The translations under genes and the position numbers were made by a program. 64,000 nucleotides of DNA, taken from Paenimyroides baculatum (GTDB lineage: Bacteria > Bacteroidota > Bacteroidia > Flavobacteriales > Flavobacteriaceae). Below are positions 15,902-24,477 of this stretch, piece after piece; the stretch's first letter is position 1, and the number at the start of each line of letters is the position of its first letter. The DNA is taken from positions 159,714-223,713 of the forward strand of contig NZ_VWSG01000006.1 in NCBI RefSeq assembly GCF_008629655.1, written 5' to 3'. The notes under the pieces were generated by a model, which ran no database searches, had not been told where the DNA came from, and saw only the letters and a program-made list of their open reading frames with translations.

Positions 15902-16471
15902 ATGAATTTTACAGATTTAAACCAGAAACTTACCAGTGCTTCAAACCAAATTGCTGTAACAACCTATCAATCTCCGTTAGGGTTGATGTTTTTGGGCGCT
16001 ACCGAAAATGGAATTTGTCTGGCTGAATTTTATGATCGAATTCATTTAGAAAAAACGTTATTAAAGTTAGCCGAAAGTTTAAAGTCACAATTTGTTGAAG
16101 AAGAAAATAAACATCTAAATCAATTAAAAACAGAACTTGCTTTATATTTCGATAAAAAACTACAAGAATTTACTGTTCCGTTGGTGTTGACAGGAACCGA
16201 TTTTCAACAGAAAGTATTTCAATCATTAATTAAAATTCCGTACGGAAGCACATCAACCTATAAAAATCAGGCAATTGTTTTGGGCGATGTAAAAGCTATT
16301 CGTGCCGTTGCAACTGCGAATGGATTGAATAAAATTGCCGTTGTAATTCCGTGCCATAGAATTATTGGAAGCGATGGATCGATGGTTGGTTATGCAGGCG
16401 GAATCCACAGAAAAGAAGCATTATTGCAGCTTGAAGGCGCTTTGCAGCAAACCCAGTTAAGTTTATTGTAG
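15902..16471 (+). CDS. ogt: methylated-DNA--protein-cysteine methyltransferase
   Basis: A 189-residue suicide DNA repair protein that removes alkyl groups from O6-alkylguanine. The active site IPCHRIIG (Cys about 151) and the helix-turn-helix region KIPYGSTSTYKNQA with ARG/ASN-finger-like RAVATANG are present, as is the C-terminal GYAGGIHRKEALLQLEG. Length fits Ogt rather than the longer Ada. It is 3 bases upstream of the WYL regulator, suggesting a shared transcript and a DNA-alkylation theme with DinB beyond. Confidence 0.92.
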   Translation: MNFTDLNQKLTSASNQIAVTTYQSPLGLMFLGATENGICLAEFYDRIHLEKTLLKLAESLKSQFVEEENKHLNQLKTELALYFDKKLQEFTVPLVLTGTDFQQKVFQSLIKIPYGSTSTYKNQAIVLGDVKAIRAVATANGLNKIAVVIPCHRIIGSDGSMVGYAGGIHRKEALLQLEGALQQTQLSLL

Positions 16472-16474
16472 TTT

Positions 16475-17431
16475 ATGAGCGAGCTTGATGTAAAGAAATT
16501 CAACCGTATTTTAAGCATTTACGTGCAACTTCAATCACGAAATTGGATTACGGCACAACAATTTGCAGATCGTTATCAGGTTAGTGTTCGAACTATTTAT
16601 CGCGATATAAAAGCATTGGAAAATGCAGGAGTGCCTATTTACAACGAGCAGGGTAAAGGGTACGCTTTGGTTGAAGGATATAAAATTCCGCCGACTATTT
16701 TTACGAAAGATGAAGCGTTTAGTTTTGTGATTGCCGAAAAACTGATGGGAAAGTTTGCCGATAAAAAAATGAGTTTTAATTTTTCATCAGCCTTACATAA
16801 AATGAAAGCTGTTTTGCGATCTAGCGAAAAAGAAAATGTAGCTTTAATTGAAGATCAGTTTTTAATATTTGATACTGCGTCAAACGAAACTTCTAACGAA
16901 GTACTTTCAACTTTGTTGGAAAGCATTGTTTCAAAAACACAAATAGAAATTTTATACCAAAAACCTGGCGATAATAAAGCCGATAAACGACTTTTAGAAC
17001 CCATCGGAATTTTTTACGAACATGATTATTGGTATTTTATGGCTTTTTGCTATTTAAGAAATGATTATCGTCAGTTTAGAATTGACCGCGTAAAGCAGAT
17101 TGTAAATACGGATGTTTCTTTTAATCGAGAACACAAACAATTAGATTATTTTCTGAACGCAAAAAAACAGGCTGAAGTTATAAAAACAACGGTTAAAATT
17201 TTAGCACCTAAAAAATCGGCACATTATTTTAACTGGGATCGGGATACGTATGGCTTTGTATCAGAAAAAGAACTAAACGATAAAATGGAGTTGACTTTTG
17301 AAACAACAACCCATTTACAATATTTTGCTCGCTGGTTTTTAATGTTTTCTGCTGAAGCCGAAATTTCCGAACCTTTAGAATTAAAACAAATAGTTACCGA
17401 TTTATTAAAAAAGGCAATTGAAAAGATATAA
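16475..17431 (+). CDS. YafY-type transcriptional regulator (HTH plus WYL domain)
   Basis: A 318-residue regulator. Residues about 8-65 form a DeoR-type winged helix-turn-helix (AQQFADRYQVSVRTIYRDIKALENAGVPI is its core), and residues about 145-215 a WYL sensor domain with the YWYFMAFC and RQFRIDRV segments. WYL regulators sense ligands, often nucleic acid, and control DNA-damage or defence genes. It follows ogt by 3 bases and converges on the DinB gene; these are the likely targets, by inference. Confidence 0.88.
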   Translation: MSELDVKKFNRILSIYVQLQSRNWITAQQFADRYQVSVRTIYRDIKALENAGVPIYNEQGKGYALVEGYKIPPTIFTKDEAFSFVIAEKLMGKFADKKMSFNFSSALHKMKAVLRSSEKENVALIEDQFLIFDTASNETSNEVLSTLLESIVSKTQIEILYQKPGDNKADKRLLEPIGIFYEHDYWYFMAFCYLRNDYRQFRIDRVKQIVNTDVSFNREHKQLDYFLNAKKQAEVIKTTVKILAPKKSAHYFNWDRDTYGFVSEKELNDKMELTFETTTHLQYFARWFLMFSAEAEISEPLELKQIVTDLLKKAIEKI

Positions 17432-17458
17432 AAAAGAGAGCAATTTGCTCTCTTTTTT
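17430..17458. terminator. bidirectional terminator between WYL regulator and DinB gene
   Basis: GAGAGCA and TGCTCTC arms with A-tract on one side and T-tract on the other, placed between two convergent stop codons. Confidence 0.8.
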
Positions 17459-17927
17459 AGTAACGTTCCCAGAAAAAAGGTGGTTCAATATTTAAGCTTC
17501 TTAAATAAACGTAACCTTGTCCGCGGTGGTGAACTTCATTGTCAACAAAATATAGAATATTCTGAATAACCGGAAACTTGTATTCGCCAAACAGATTGAA
17601 ATCTTCCTTAAAACGATCTTCAGAAATCTGCATGAATAAGTCATTAATTTTCGGCGTAGCTTCGTCCCAAGCGTTTAACAGTTCAGCTTTAGTGTTAAGC
17701 GGCAAATTGTGGTTGTAACCTTCGGTAGAACTGTTCACAATTCCTTCTAAACCGGGAACTGCGATAGACAACAATTCTTTAACCAAATCGGCAAACGTAC
17801 GCATTCCGCCAATGCTGAATTCAAAAAGTTCTTTCTCGGGAAAAGTTTCAATAACTCTTCTTGTTAATGCTCTGTGACCTTGCCAGTGGTTTAATAATTC
17901 CTCGTTTGTTAAAATGTTTGCTTTCAT
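17457..17927 (-). CDS. DinB-family putative metal-dependent hydrolase
   Basis: A 156-residue four-helix-bundle protein. The three metal-binding histidines of the DinB/YfiT fold fit: one in the first helix (WQGHRALTRR) and one or two in VDNEVHHRGQGYVYLR. Family members include damage-inducible proteins and thiol transferases; no activity can be assigned. The start at 17927 (MKANILTNEELL) is supported by a -7 element at 17957-17964, which lies above it. Confidence 0.85.
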   Translation of the reverse strand: MKANILTNEELLNHWQGHRALTRRVIETFPEKELFEFSIGGMRTFADLVKELLSIAVPGLEGIVNSSTEGYNHNLPLNTKAELLNAWDEATPKINDLFMQISEDRFKEDFNLFGEYKFPVIQNILYFVDNEVHHRGQGYVYLRSLNIEPPFFWERY

Positions 17928-17956
17928 AATAATTGATTTAGATGTTATTTTCAGTT

Positions 17957-17964
17957 CAAAATTA
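17957..17964 (-). promoter_or_regulatory. -7 element (TAATTTTG) for the DinB gene
   Basis: Perfect TAnnTTTG match on the minus strand, 29 bases before the ATG at 17927. Confidence 0.4.
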
Positions 17965-18000
17965 TGAAGCAGGTTTGACAACGGTGTGTCACACTAAAAA

Positions 18001-19167
18001 TTAATTTTCTACTTTATAATTATATTTTTTTGCTAGCTCTAAAATTGATGCTGTTATTGCGGCACCCAAATCATCACCATCACTTTTACTGGTGTTTTCT
18101 TCAACATACAACGTTCGTTTTTTTGCAACCGCATCAATTTCTTTCTGAATTTCCTCACGCTGTTTATCTGTTTCTTTTAATTTCGATTTTAATTCTTCTT
18201 TGGTAAGATCTTTAAATTCACTTGGCAATTCTTCTTTTTTTACCTTATCAACGAACGATGCATCTTTTTTATAGGCATCAACAACATCCCAACTTTCATT
18301 TTTGTATGCAGCTTTCGATTTTGAAACCGCACGTTCTGCATAAATTGCTTTGTTCATGCTGTTTGCATTAGAATCTTGAACCAGCTGATTGGCTTTTTTG
18401 CTTACACCTAATGATCCGTAACCGTAATAAGTATCATTCAGTTTTTTGTTTAGTCGTTCAATATCTGCATCATACGGAGTTTCAACATAACGAATAGTTC
18501 TGTTTTGATCGATATTAAAATATTTACCCTGACCTTTTGTTGCACCTGCCTGCCAATATTCGCTGATTCCTGATTGACGATCACCACAATAGATTGTGTT
18601 CACAAAAATTTGTCTGGAAACCGCTGTAGAAATGGTTTCAACATAATTTACACTTCCTTGATCAAAATTCTCATTTCCGGCAATGTAAATCAATTTCATA
18701 GAGTTTTTTTTGCTGTCCCATTCCAATTGGTTGATCGATTTTTTAATAACTTCCCCACAATATTCCTGTCCGCCGTTGGTGCGCAGAGCAAAAAGTTTTT
18801 CTGATAGTAGATCTAGATCCGTAGTAAATTTTGTAACCTGTCTTATATAACCTTCTTTTTCGTTTAATCCGTCATTTCCATATTCGTACAAAGCAATTTC
18901 CAAACCAGGCGTTTTTCCTTCGTGTTTTAAGGTTGATAACGTATTAACAATGTTCCACAAACGCGCTTTTGCCTGATCGATTAATCCGTCCATACTACTT
19001 GATGTATCTAACAATAAAGCCACCTGTATTTTTGTATCTTCACTTTTTTCTACAACTACTTCGGGCTGTTCTTTTTTAGGTTCGTTACTTGCAAAAAGCA
19101 GACTTGTAACCGTTAAACTTGTAAAAAAGATCATTCGTGCCGAAGCGTTTACTAAATTCGTTTTCAT
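18001..19167 (-). CDS. exported von Willebrand factor type A domain protein
   Basis: A 388-residue protein. A signal-like N terminus (about 1-26) precedes a VWA domain (about 47-230) with an intact MIDAS motif DTSSSMDG (about 53-60) and IYIAGNENFDQG. The C-terminal third is highly charged and helical (Lys/Glu-rich, about 290-350). Such proteins bind divalent metals and partner proteins in the periplasm. It is divergent from the sensor kinase at 19311, with only 143 bases between them. Confidence 0.82.
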   Translation of the reverse strand: MKTNLVNASARMIFFTSLTVTSLLFASNEPKKEQPEVVVEKSEDTKIQVALLLDTSSSMDGLIDQAKARLWNIVNTLSTLKHEGKTPGLEIALYEYGNDGLNEKEGYIRQVTKFTTDLDLLSEKLFALRTNGGQEYCGEVIKKSINQLEWDSKKNSMKLIYIAGNENFDQGSVNYVETISTAVSRQIFVNTIYCGDRQSGISEYWQAGATKGQGKYFNIDQNRTIRYVETPYDADIERLNKKLNDTYYGYGSLGVSKKANQLVQDSNANSMNKAIYAERAVSKSKAAYKNESWDVVDAYKKDASFVDKVKKEELPSEFKDLTKEELKSKLKETDKQREEIQKEIDAVAKKRTLYVEENTSKSDGDDLGAAITASILELAKKYNYKVEN

Positions 19168-19310
19168 AATAATTGTATTTAAGATTTAGTACGAATGTAT
19201 TGTGAAATAAATGGTGTTTTAATCAAACTTGGTGAAATGCTTTTATGACTTGGTAAAACAGGTTGAAGTTTAAAATATATTGATTTTCTTTGTGTTGTAA
19301 ATTATAGGTG

Positions 19311-21098
19311 ATGCGTATTTTTTTAAGTTTGTGTTTTTTAATGCTGTTTGGTTTTGCGGGAATTGCACAGCAGGAAACCAAAAATAAATCGGTTAAAGAA
19401 TCTAAAGTCGGCAGTCTTAAAAAGGCTGAAAAAGCTATTAAGGAAGATAATCCTACGGAAACTGCTGCGCAATACACAAATTTAGGTAACCAATACGCAG
19501 CCGGTAAGCAATATTCCGTATCAAATACTTACTATCAACGTGCGTTAAACATCTATAAAGATTTAAAAGATAACGACAAACAAGCCGAAATATTACGAAA
19601 AATAGCCATAAATAATGAGGCTTTGAATAATATTCCGTTAGCAACTTCATATTTTTCGCAGGCACAAGATAAAGCGACTAATGTTCAGGAACGACAATTG
19701 AATTCGAATGATTTGAGCCGGGTTCAGAACAATACAAATGCTTCCAAACAAGCCGATTTTTTGAATGATAATATCCGGATTTTAGAAGAATCGAACAAAA
19801 GGGAAGAGGTTGCACAAACGTATCAGCAACGAGCAAAATTATCGCTTGCCAACAAAGATACACTTGCAGCGATTTCAGATTTGAAAAAGGCAGCTAAAAC
19901 CAGCACAAACGATGATGTTAAAAAAGATGCTGCTACCAAATTAGCTTTTATTTATGCAGCCACAGACAGTTTAAAAATGGCGATTAAAATATTAGAAGAA
20001 AGCAGTGAAAAAGCATACAATATAAAAGATTGGGACAATTATTTTGATTTACAGCAAAAACTGTCCGATTATTATTTTAAGGAAAACAATACAACAAAAG
20101 CGCTGCAAAGTTTAGAAACATCTTTACAAAAGGCTTACGAACTTTCAAACACCAAATGGGTAAGTGCTTTCAACAACAAACTTTATAGTTATTATTTGCA
20201 AGCAGGAAATACGGTAAAAGCCAATGAATATGCGCAAATTTTTATGCAGCGCGCCTGGAATTTGGTAAATAACGACAGCCTGTTAATGCAAAATAAAATT
20301 TTTGGAGAAATTTCACAGCGAATTTCATTGTTGGAAAAAGAAAAAGAAACGCAAACAGTTTTATATAACAAATCTAAAAGGTTCAATACCGTTTTGTTGA
20401 TTTTATTAAGCGTTTTGTTTTTAGCTGTTTTGGCAATATTTTTCACTTTAAAACGATTAAAAAAGAAGAATTTACAGGTTCAGTTGCAATCGCTGCGCAG
20501 GGAAATGAATCCGCATTTTGTGTTTAATTCGTTGAACAGCGTCAATCAGTTTATAGCATCGAACGACGAAATTGCAGCGAATAATTATCTGACAAAATAT
20601 GCCACTTTAATGCGCAATGTTATGAATGCATCGAACAAAGATTTTGTAACGTTGCAGGAAGAAAAAGAAGCGTTGCAGCATTATATTTCGTTAGAACATC
20701 TGCGTTTTGAAGATCAGTTTAAGTTTAAAATTACTATTGATGAAAATCTGGATCATAATCAAACCAAAGTTCCTAATATGTTGTTGCAGCCGTTTATAGA
20801 AAATGCCATTTGGCACGGTTTGCGATACAAAAAGGATAAAGGTTTGCTGTCTGTATTGATCCGAAAAAATAATGATAGAATAGAAGCTGTTATTGAAGAC
20901 AACGGAATTGGAGTAGAGGCAAGTAAGGCAATAAAAACGGTGCATCAGCAAACATACGATTCGCGCGGTATAAAAAATACGATTGAACGTATTGAAACCT
21001 TGAACAAACTTTATAATTGTTCGATAGCATATCGAACAGAAGTTTTAAACACAGCCGATAATTCGGGTACTCGAGTAATTATTTCATGGAAAAACTAA
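19311..21098 (+). CDS. LytS-type sensor histidine kinase with TPR sensor region
   Basis: A 595-residue membrane kinase. Signal peptide (1-20), then a periplasmic region of TPR-like helices to about 350, one membrane span (about 360-380), and a HisKA_7/His_kinase domain with PHFVFNSLNSVNQF (phospho-accepting His about 401). The ATP-binding part has PFIENAIWHGL and EDNGIGV. The protein belongs to the two-component class typical of Bacteroidota (kinase plus LytTR regulator) and lies 6 bases before its partner. ATG at 19311 is chosen over GTG at 19308. Confidence 0.93.
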   Translation: MRIFLSLCFLMLFGFAGIAQQETKNKSVKESKVGSLKKAEKAIKEDNPTETAAQYTNLGNQYAAGKQYSVSNTYYQRALNIYKDLKDNDKQAEILRKIAINNEALNNIPLATSYFSQAQDKATNVQERQLNSNDLSRVQNNTNASKQADFLNDNIRILEESNKREEVAQTYQQRAKLSLANKDTLAAISDLKKAAKTSTNDDVKKDAATKLAFIYAATDSLKMAIKILEESSEKAYNIKDWDNYFDLQQKLSDYYFKENNTTKALQSLETSLQKAYELSNTKWVSAFNNKLYSYYLQAGNTVKANEYAQIFMQRAWNLVNNDSLLMQNKIFGEISQRISLLEKEKETQTVLYNKSKRFNTVLLILLSVLFLAVLAIFFTLKRLKKKNLQVQLQSLRREMNPHFVFNSLNSVNQFIASNDEIAANNYLTKYATLMRNVMNASNKDFVTLQEEKEALQHYISLEHLRFEDQFKFKITIDENLDHNQTKVPNMLLQPFIENAIWHGLRYKKDKGLLSVLIRKNNDRIEAVIEDNGIGVEASKAIKTVHQQTYDSRGIKNTIERIETLNKLYNCSIAYRTEVLNTADNSGTRVIISWKN

Positions 21099-21104
21099 TT
21101 TGTA

Positions 21105-21854
21105 ATGTGGCAGCAAAAAATTAAAACGGTTATTATTGAAGATGAAATGGCGGCACAGAAAGCGTTGCAATCGTACCTTCAGAAATATTGTCCGCAGGTA
21201 GAAATTATCGGCGCGGCTTTTAACGGTACAGATGGTATCGAACTGATAAAAAACACCAATCCGCAACTGGTTTTTTTAGACGTTGAAATGCCTTTCGCCA
21301 ATGCTTTTGACGTTTTAGATGCGTGTAAACACATTAATTTTCAAACAATATTTGTAACTGCTTTTACGCAATATGCCATTCAGGCTTTAAATATCAGCGC
21401 GGCTTATTATCTTTTGAAACCGGTGAATATCGAAGAATTAATTGTTGCGGTAAATAAAGTGGTAGAAAATCTGCAAAAGGAAACTTATTTTAACCACAAC
21501 CAAATGGTAATGCACAATCTGCATCATTCAACAGATCAGCAGCAACTGGTTTTGCCTACTTTAGAAGGATTTGATGTGGTGACTGTTAAAGAGGTTGTTC
21601 GATTGAAAGGAAACGGTAATTTCACCAACGTTTACACTACAGACGGTAAAGATTTTATGGTGTGCAGATTCTTAAAACATTTCGAAGATATTTTGCCAAA
21701 ACAATTCGTCCGTATTCATAAATCGCATATTGTTAATACGCAGTTTATAAAATCGTATCATAAAGGTTCGGGCGGATTTGTTACTTTATTGAACGATATA
21801 GAAGTAGAAGTTTCTGCCAGTTATAAAGATTCGCTGTTAAAACATTTTAAATAA
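21105..21854 (+). CDS. LytTR-family response regulator
   Basis: A 249-residue regulator. The receiver domain has the acidic pocket IIEDE, the phospho-acceptor Asp-59 in VFLDVEMP, and the switch Lys in YLLKPVNIEEL. The C-terminal LytTR DNA-binding domain contains RLKGNGNFTNVYTTDGK and FVRIHKSHIVNTQFI. It follows the kinase by 6 bases. Targets are unknown; the divergent VWA gene is a candidate. Confidence 0.95.
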   Translation: MWQQKIKTVIIEDEMAAQKALQSYLQKYCPQVEIIGAAFNGTDGIELIKNTNPQLVFLDVEMPFANAFDVLDACKHINFQTIFVTAFTQYAIQALNISAAYYLLKPVNIEELIVAVNKVVENLQKETYFNHNQMVMHNLHHSTDQQQLVLPTLEGFDVVTVKEVVRLKGNGNFTNVYTTDGKDFMVCRFLKHFEDILPKQFVRIHKSHIVNTQFIKSYHKGSGGFVTLLNDIEVEVSASYKDSLLKHFK

Positions 21855-21857
21855 TTC

Positions 21858-21886
21858 TTGTTAATAAACGGATAACTTTATCTTTG
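21858..21886 (+). promoter_or_regulatory. promoter (TTG-N18-TATCTTTG) for the lipid A-type acyltransferase
   Basis: TTG at 21858-21860 and TATCTTTG at 21879-21886; the ATG follows 14 bases later. Confidence 0.6.
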
Positions 21887-21900
21887 CAAAAATTTCTTTA

Positions 21901-22794
21901 ATGAAATATCTTTTATTTATCATTATATATGCTTTGTTATGGTGTGTGTCTATACTGCCGTTTCGAGTTTTGTATTTGCTTTCGAATATTTTTTATTTTC
22001 TGATATATAAAGTTGTAAAATACCGCGTTAAAACGGTTCGATACAATTTAGAATTGACTTTCCCGCATTTATTAGCTACAGAGAGAAGAGAAATCGAACG
22101 AAAATTTTACATTCATTTATGCGATTTGTTTCTTGAAATGATAAAAACCATTACCATTTCACCAAAAGAATTAGATAAACGCTTTGTTTTTAAAAATGTA
22201 GAACTAATGAAAACCTACGAACAAAAACAAAAAAGCATTATTTTAATGTTACCACATTACGGAAATTGGGAGTGGGTTATAGGCTTGGGTCAACATTTAG
22301 AGTTTAAAGGTTTTGGTATTTATAAAGCATTAAAAAACAAGTATTTTGATAAACTTTTTAGAGATATTCGTTCGCGATTTAATGCCGAATTGATTGATAC
22401 ACACCATACAACAGGCGTAATTCGTGAAAATCAGGCAAAGGGATTGTATGGAACTTATTTGTTTTTAAGCGATCAGACTCCGTTGTTAAGAGCAAATCTT
22501 CACTGGGAATCGTTTATGGGAATTGATGTGCCAATACATATGGGTGCCGAAGTGTTGGCCAGAAAATTAAATATGAATATTTTGTATTTAAAGGTTGATA
22601 AAGTTAAGCGCGGACATTATGAAGCTACTTTTTCTGAAATTACAGATGATATTAAAAGCGAACCAAAATACAAACCAACCCGAATGTTTTTAGATAAGGT
22701 AGAAGAGCAGATAAAGGCAGCTCCCGAATACTATTTTTGGACACATAAACGATGGAAACATAAAGACCAAAAAGATCAATTTGAACCTAAATAG
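21901..22794 (+). CDS. lysophospholipid / lipid A acyltransferase (LpxL/HtrB family)
   Basis: A 297-residue inner-membrane-associated enzyme with one N-terminal span (about 1-30). The HxxxxE-type catalytic motif HYGNWEW (about 119) identifies the LpxL/HtrB acyltransferase family, which adds late acyl chains to lipid A; a second conserved stretch is SDQTPLL. Bacteroidota lipid A is pentaacylated, so a single such enzyme is expected to suffice. It has its own promoter and terminator. Confidence 0.88.
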   Translation: MKYLLFIIIYALLWCVSILPFRVLYLLSNIFYFLIYKVVKYRVKTVRYNLELTFPHLLATERREIERKFYIHLCDLFLEMIKTITISPKELDKRFVFKNVELMKTYEQKQKSIILMLPHYGNWEWVIGLGQHLEFKGFGIYKALKNKYFDKLFRDIRSRFNAELIDTHHTTGVIRENQAKGLYGTYLFLSDQTPLLRANLHWESFMGIDVPIHMGAEVLARKLNMNILYLKVDKVKRGHYEATFSEITDDIKSEPKYKPTRMFLDKVEEQIKAAPEYYFWTHKRWKHKDQKDQFEPK

Positions 22795-22800
22795 TTCGAT

Positions 22801-22831
22801 AAAAAAAGAAGACGTAACGTCTTCTTTTTTG
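22801..22831. terminator. bidirectional terminator after the acyltransferase
   Basis: GAAGACGT / ACGTCTTC arms with A- and T-tracts on both sides, between two convergent genes. Confidence 0.8.
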
Positions 22832-23593
22832 TTATTCTTTTTTGAAAATCATTTTTAGCTCGTCACCTTTAAAAAGATGCAGTTCGCTATCAATAATTTT
22901 ATATTTGGTAATAGTTGCAATTTCTTTTAAAAATTCTTGTTCCATATTTTCGTGTACGCACATCATACGTGTAACGCCTAATTTTGAAAATCGGATGTAT
23001 TGATTATCAAAGAAAACAGCTCCGTTAAAACCATTGCAACTTGCGTTTCCGTTGACGTGTTTTTCTTCATTTTCAAATTGTAAATAAGGTGTTTTAAGGT
23101 ATTTGTCTTGCAGTATTTCTGCACCGTTAAAACTTATTAAATTCCATTTACCTTGTAATTTTAAGGGAATAATGTAATTTCCGCAGCCGTTTAATTTCAA
23201 TTCGTTTTCTTTTGTAATGATCGAAACTTCGGTTTTATAATCAAACTCTGTATCTGACATTCCATCAGAACAAGATTTTTGTGTAATGGTAACACGTAAC
23301 TGTTGGTTTCCTTTTTCAGATCTGATCAACTGAACATTGGCATCTTGCGCTTTATCGATACTATTCACAGGAAAAACTTCCGACTTTCCGTCAATATCTT
23401 TATAAACAATAAAATCATCACTTATTTCAATGTTCCAAAAAGGTTCGGTTCCTAATCCTTTAAAATACGGATCAAACGTTTTTTCATTGAATTTTTTTGC
23501 AGAAGAAGTATTATCCACGGTAGTTTGTTTGCTTTTACACGAACTTACAAAAGCTATCAAAATCGCAAAACATATTAACTGTATCTTTGTCAT
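22832..23593 (-). CDS. META-domain lipoprotein (HslJ-like)
   Basis: A 253-residue lipoprotein with signal peptide ending SSC. The first half has a COG3650-like segment (GTEPFWNIEI... and SCSDGMSD), and the second half a META/HslJ domain with the diagnostic NASCNGFNG and MMC segments (about 195-235). These domains occur in outer-membrane stress proteins. The Cys residues in the META domain may form a disulfide. Monocistronic. Confidence 0.82.
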   Translation of the reverse strand: MTKIQLICFAILIAFVSSCKSKQTTVDNTSSAKKFNEKTFDPYFKGLGTEPFWNIEISDDFIVYKDIDGKSEVFPVNSIDKAQDANVQLIRSEKGNQQLRVTITQKSCSDGMSDTEFDYKTEVSIITKENELKLNGCGNYIIPLKLQGKWNLISFNGAEILQDKYLKTPYLQFENEEKHVNGNASCNGFNGAVFFDNQYIRFSKLGVTRMMCVHENMEQEFLKEIATITKYKIIDSELHLFKGDELKMIFKKE

Positions 23594-23662
23594 AGTAAAA
23601 TCTTTTACATTAAATGTACTAAAAATTGATGTAATATGAATTTGAAGAAGTGTTTAAAATAA

Positions 23663-23687
23663 AAAACCTTCTATAAAAGAAGGTTTT
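23663..23687 (-). terminator. terminator after fabG
   Basis: AAAACCTTCT and AGAAGGTTTT arms with a 5-base loop. Read on the minus strand it ends in a T tract, as expected for fabG. Confidence 0.75.
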
Positions 23688-23693
23688 GATATA

Positions 23694-24440
23694 TTATGTT
23701 AGCATTCCGCCATCAACATTTATAACCTGACCGGTAATGTACGTTGCTAAATCTGATGATAAGAACACACATGCATTTGCAATATCTTCCGGAGTTCCGC
23801 CGCGTTTTAACGGAATAGCATCTGTCCAACCTTTAACGGTTTCTTCGCCTAATTTTGCTGTCATTTCAGTTTCAATAAATCCTGGAGCAACCACATTACA
23901 ACGAATATTTCTTGAACCTAGTTCTAAAGCTACCGATTTTGAAAAACCAATAATTCCGGCTTTCGATGCTGCGTAATTTGCCTGACCCGCATTTCCTTTC
24001 ACACCAACAACCGAACTCATGTTAATAATAACACCGTTTCTGGTTTTAAGCATGGTTTTTTGCACGGCTTTGGTCATGTTAAAAACCGATTTTAAATTCA
24101 CATCCATTACATTGTCAAAGTCGGCTTCGCTCATTCGCATCAACAAATTATCCTTTGTAATACCGGCATTGTTAATTAAAACATCAACAGTTCCAAAAAA
24201 TTCTAACACCTGATCAACTAAAGATTGTGCTTCGTTAAAATCTGCAGCGTTTGATTTGTATGATTTTGCTTTAACACCCAATGCTGTTAATTCTTGTTCT
24301 AAAGCAATAGCGGCTTCATCAGATGAGCTGTATGTAAATGCAACATTTGCACCTTGTTTTGCGAAAGTTAAAGCAATGCCTCTACCAATTCCACGAGTTG
24401 CTCCTGTTATTATTGCGGTTTTTCCTTCTAATAATTTCAT
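23694..24440 (-). CDS. fabG: 3-oxoacyl-[acyl-carrier-protein] reductase
   Basis: A 248-residue short-chain dehydrogenase that reduces beta-ketoacyl-ACP in fatty acid synthesis. Motifs: TGATRGIG (NADPH-binding), NNAG, the Ser-Tyr-Lys triad in MSSVVG and YAASKAG, and VAPGFIETEM. Start at 24440 (MKLLEGKTAIITG) was chosen because the next upstream ATG (24467) lies within the -7 element. Monocistronic, flanked by a broken NhaC-type gene. Confidence 0.95.
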   Translation of the reverse strand: MKLLEGKTAIITGATRGIGRGIALTFAKQGANVAFTYSSSDEAAIALEQELTALGVKAKSYKSNAADFNEAQSLVDQVLEFFGTVDVLINNAGITKDNLLMRMSEADFDNVMDVNLKSVFNMTKAVQKTMLKTRNGVIINMSSVVGVKGNAGQANYAASKAGIIGFSKSVALELGSRNIRCNVVAPGFIETEMTAKLGEETVKGWTDAIPLKRGGTPEDIANACVFLSSDLATYITGQVINVDGGMLT

Positions 24441-24464
24441 GTAATAGTTTTTAACACTTTTAGG

Positions 24465-24472
24465 CAAATATA
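24465..24472 (-). promoter_or_regulatory. -7 element (TATATTTG) for fabG
   Basis: Perfect TAnnTTTG match on the minus strand, 24 bases before the fabG ATG and just after the stop of the upstream broken gene. Confidence 0.55.
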
Positions 24473-24477
24473 ATTAT

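Noticed and set aside
20811..20826. TGGCACGGTTTGCG inside the sensor kinase gene, resembling a sigma-54 promoter
   Set aside because: It encodes the conserved IWHGLRY of the ATPase domain and its GG to GC spacing is too short.
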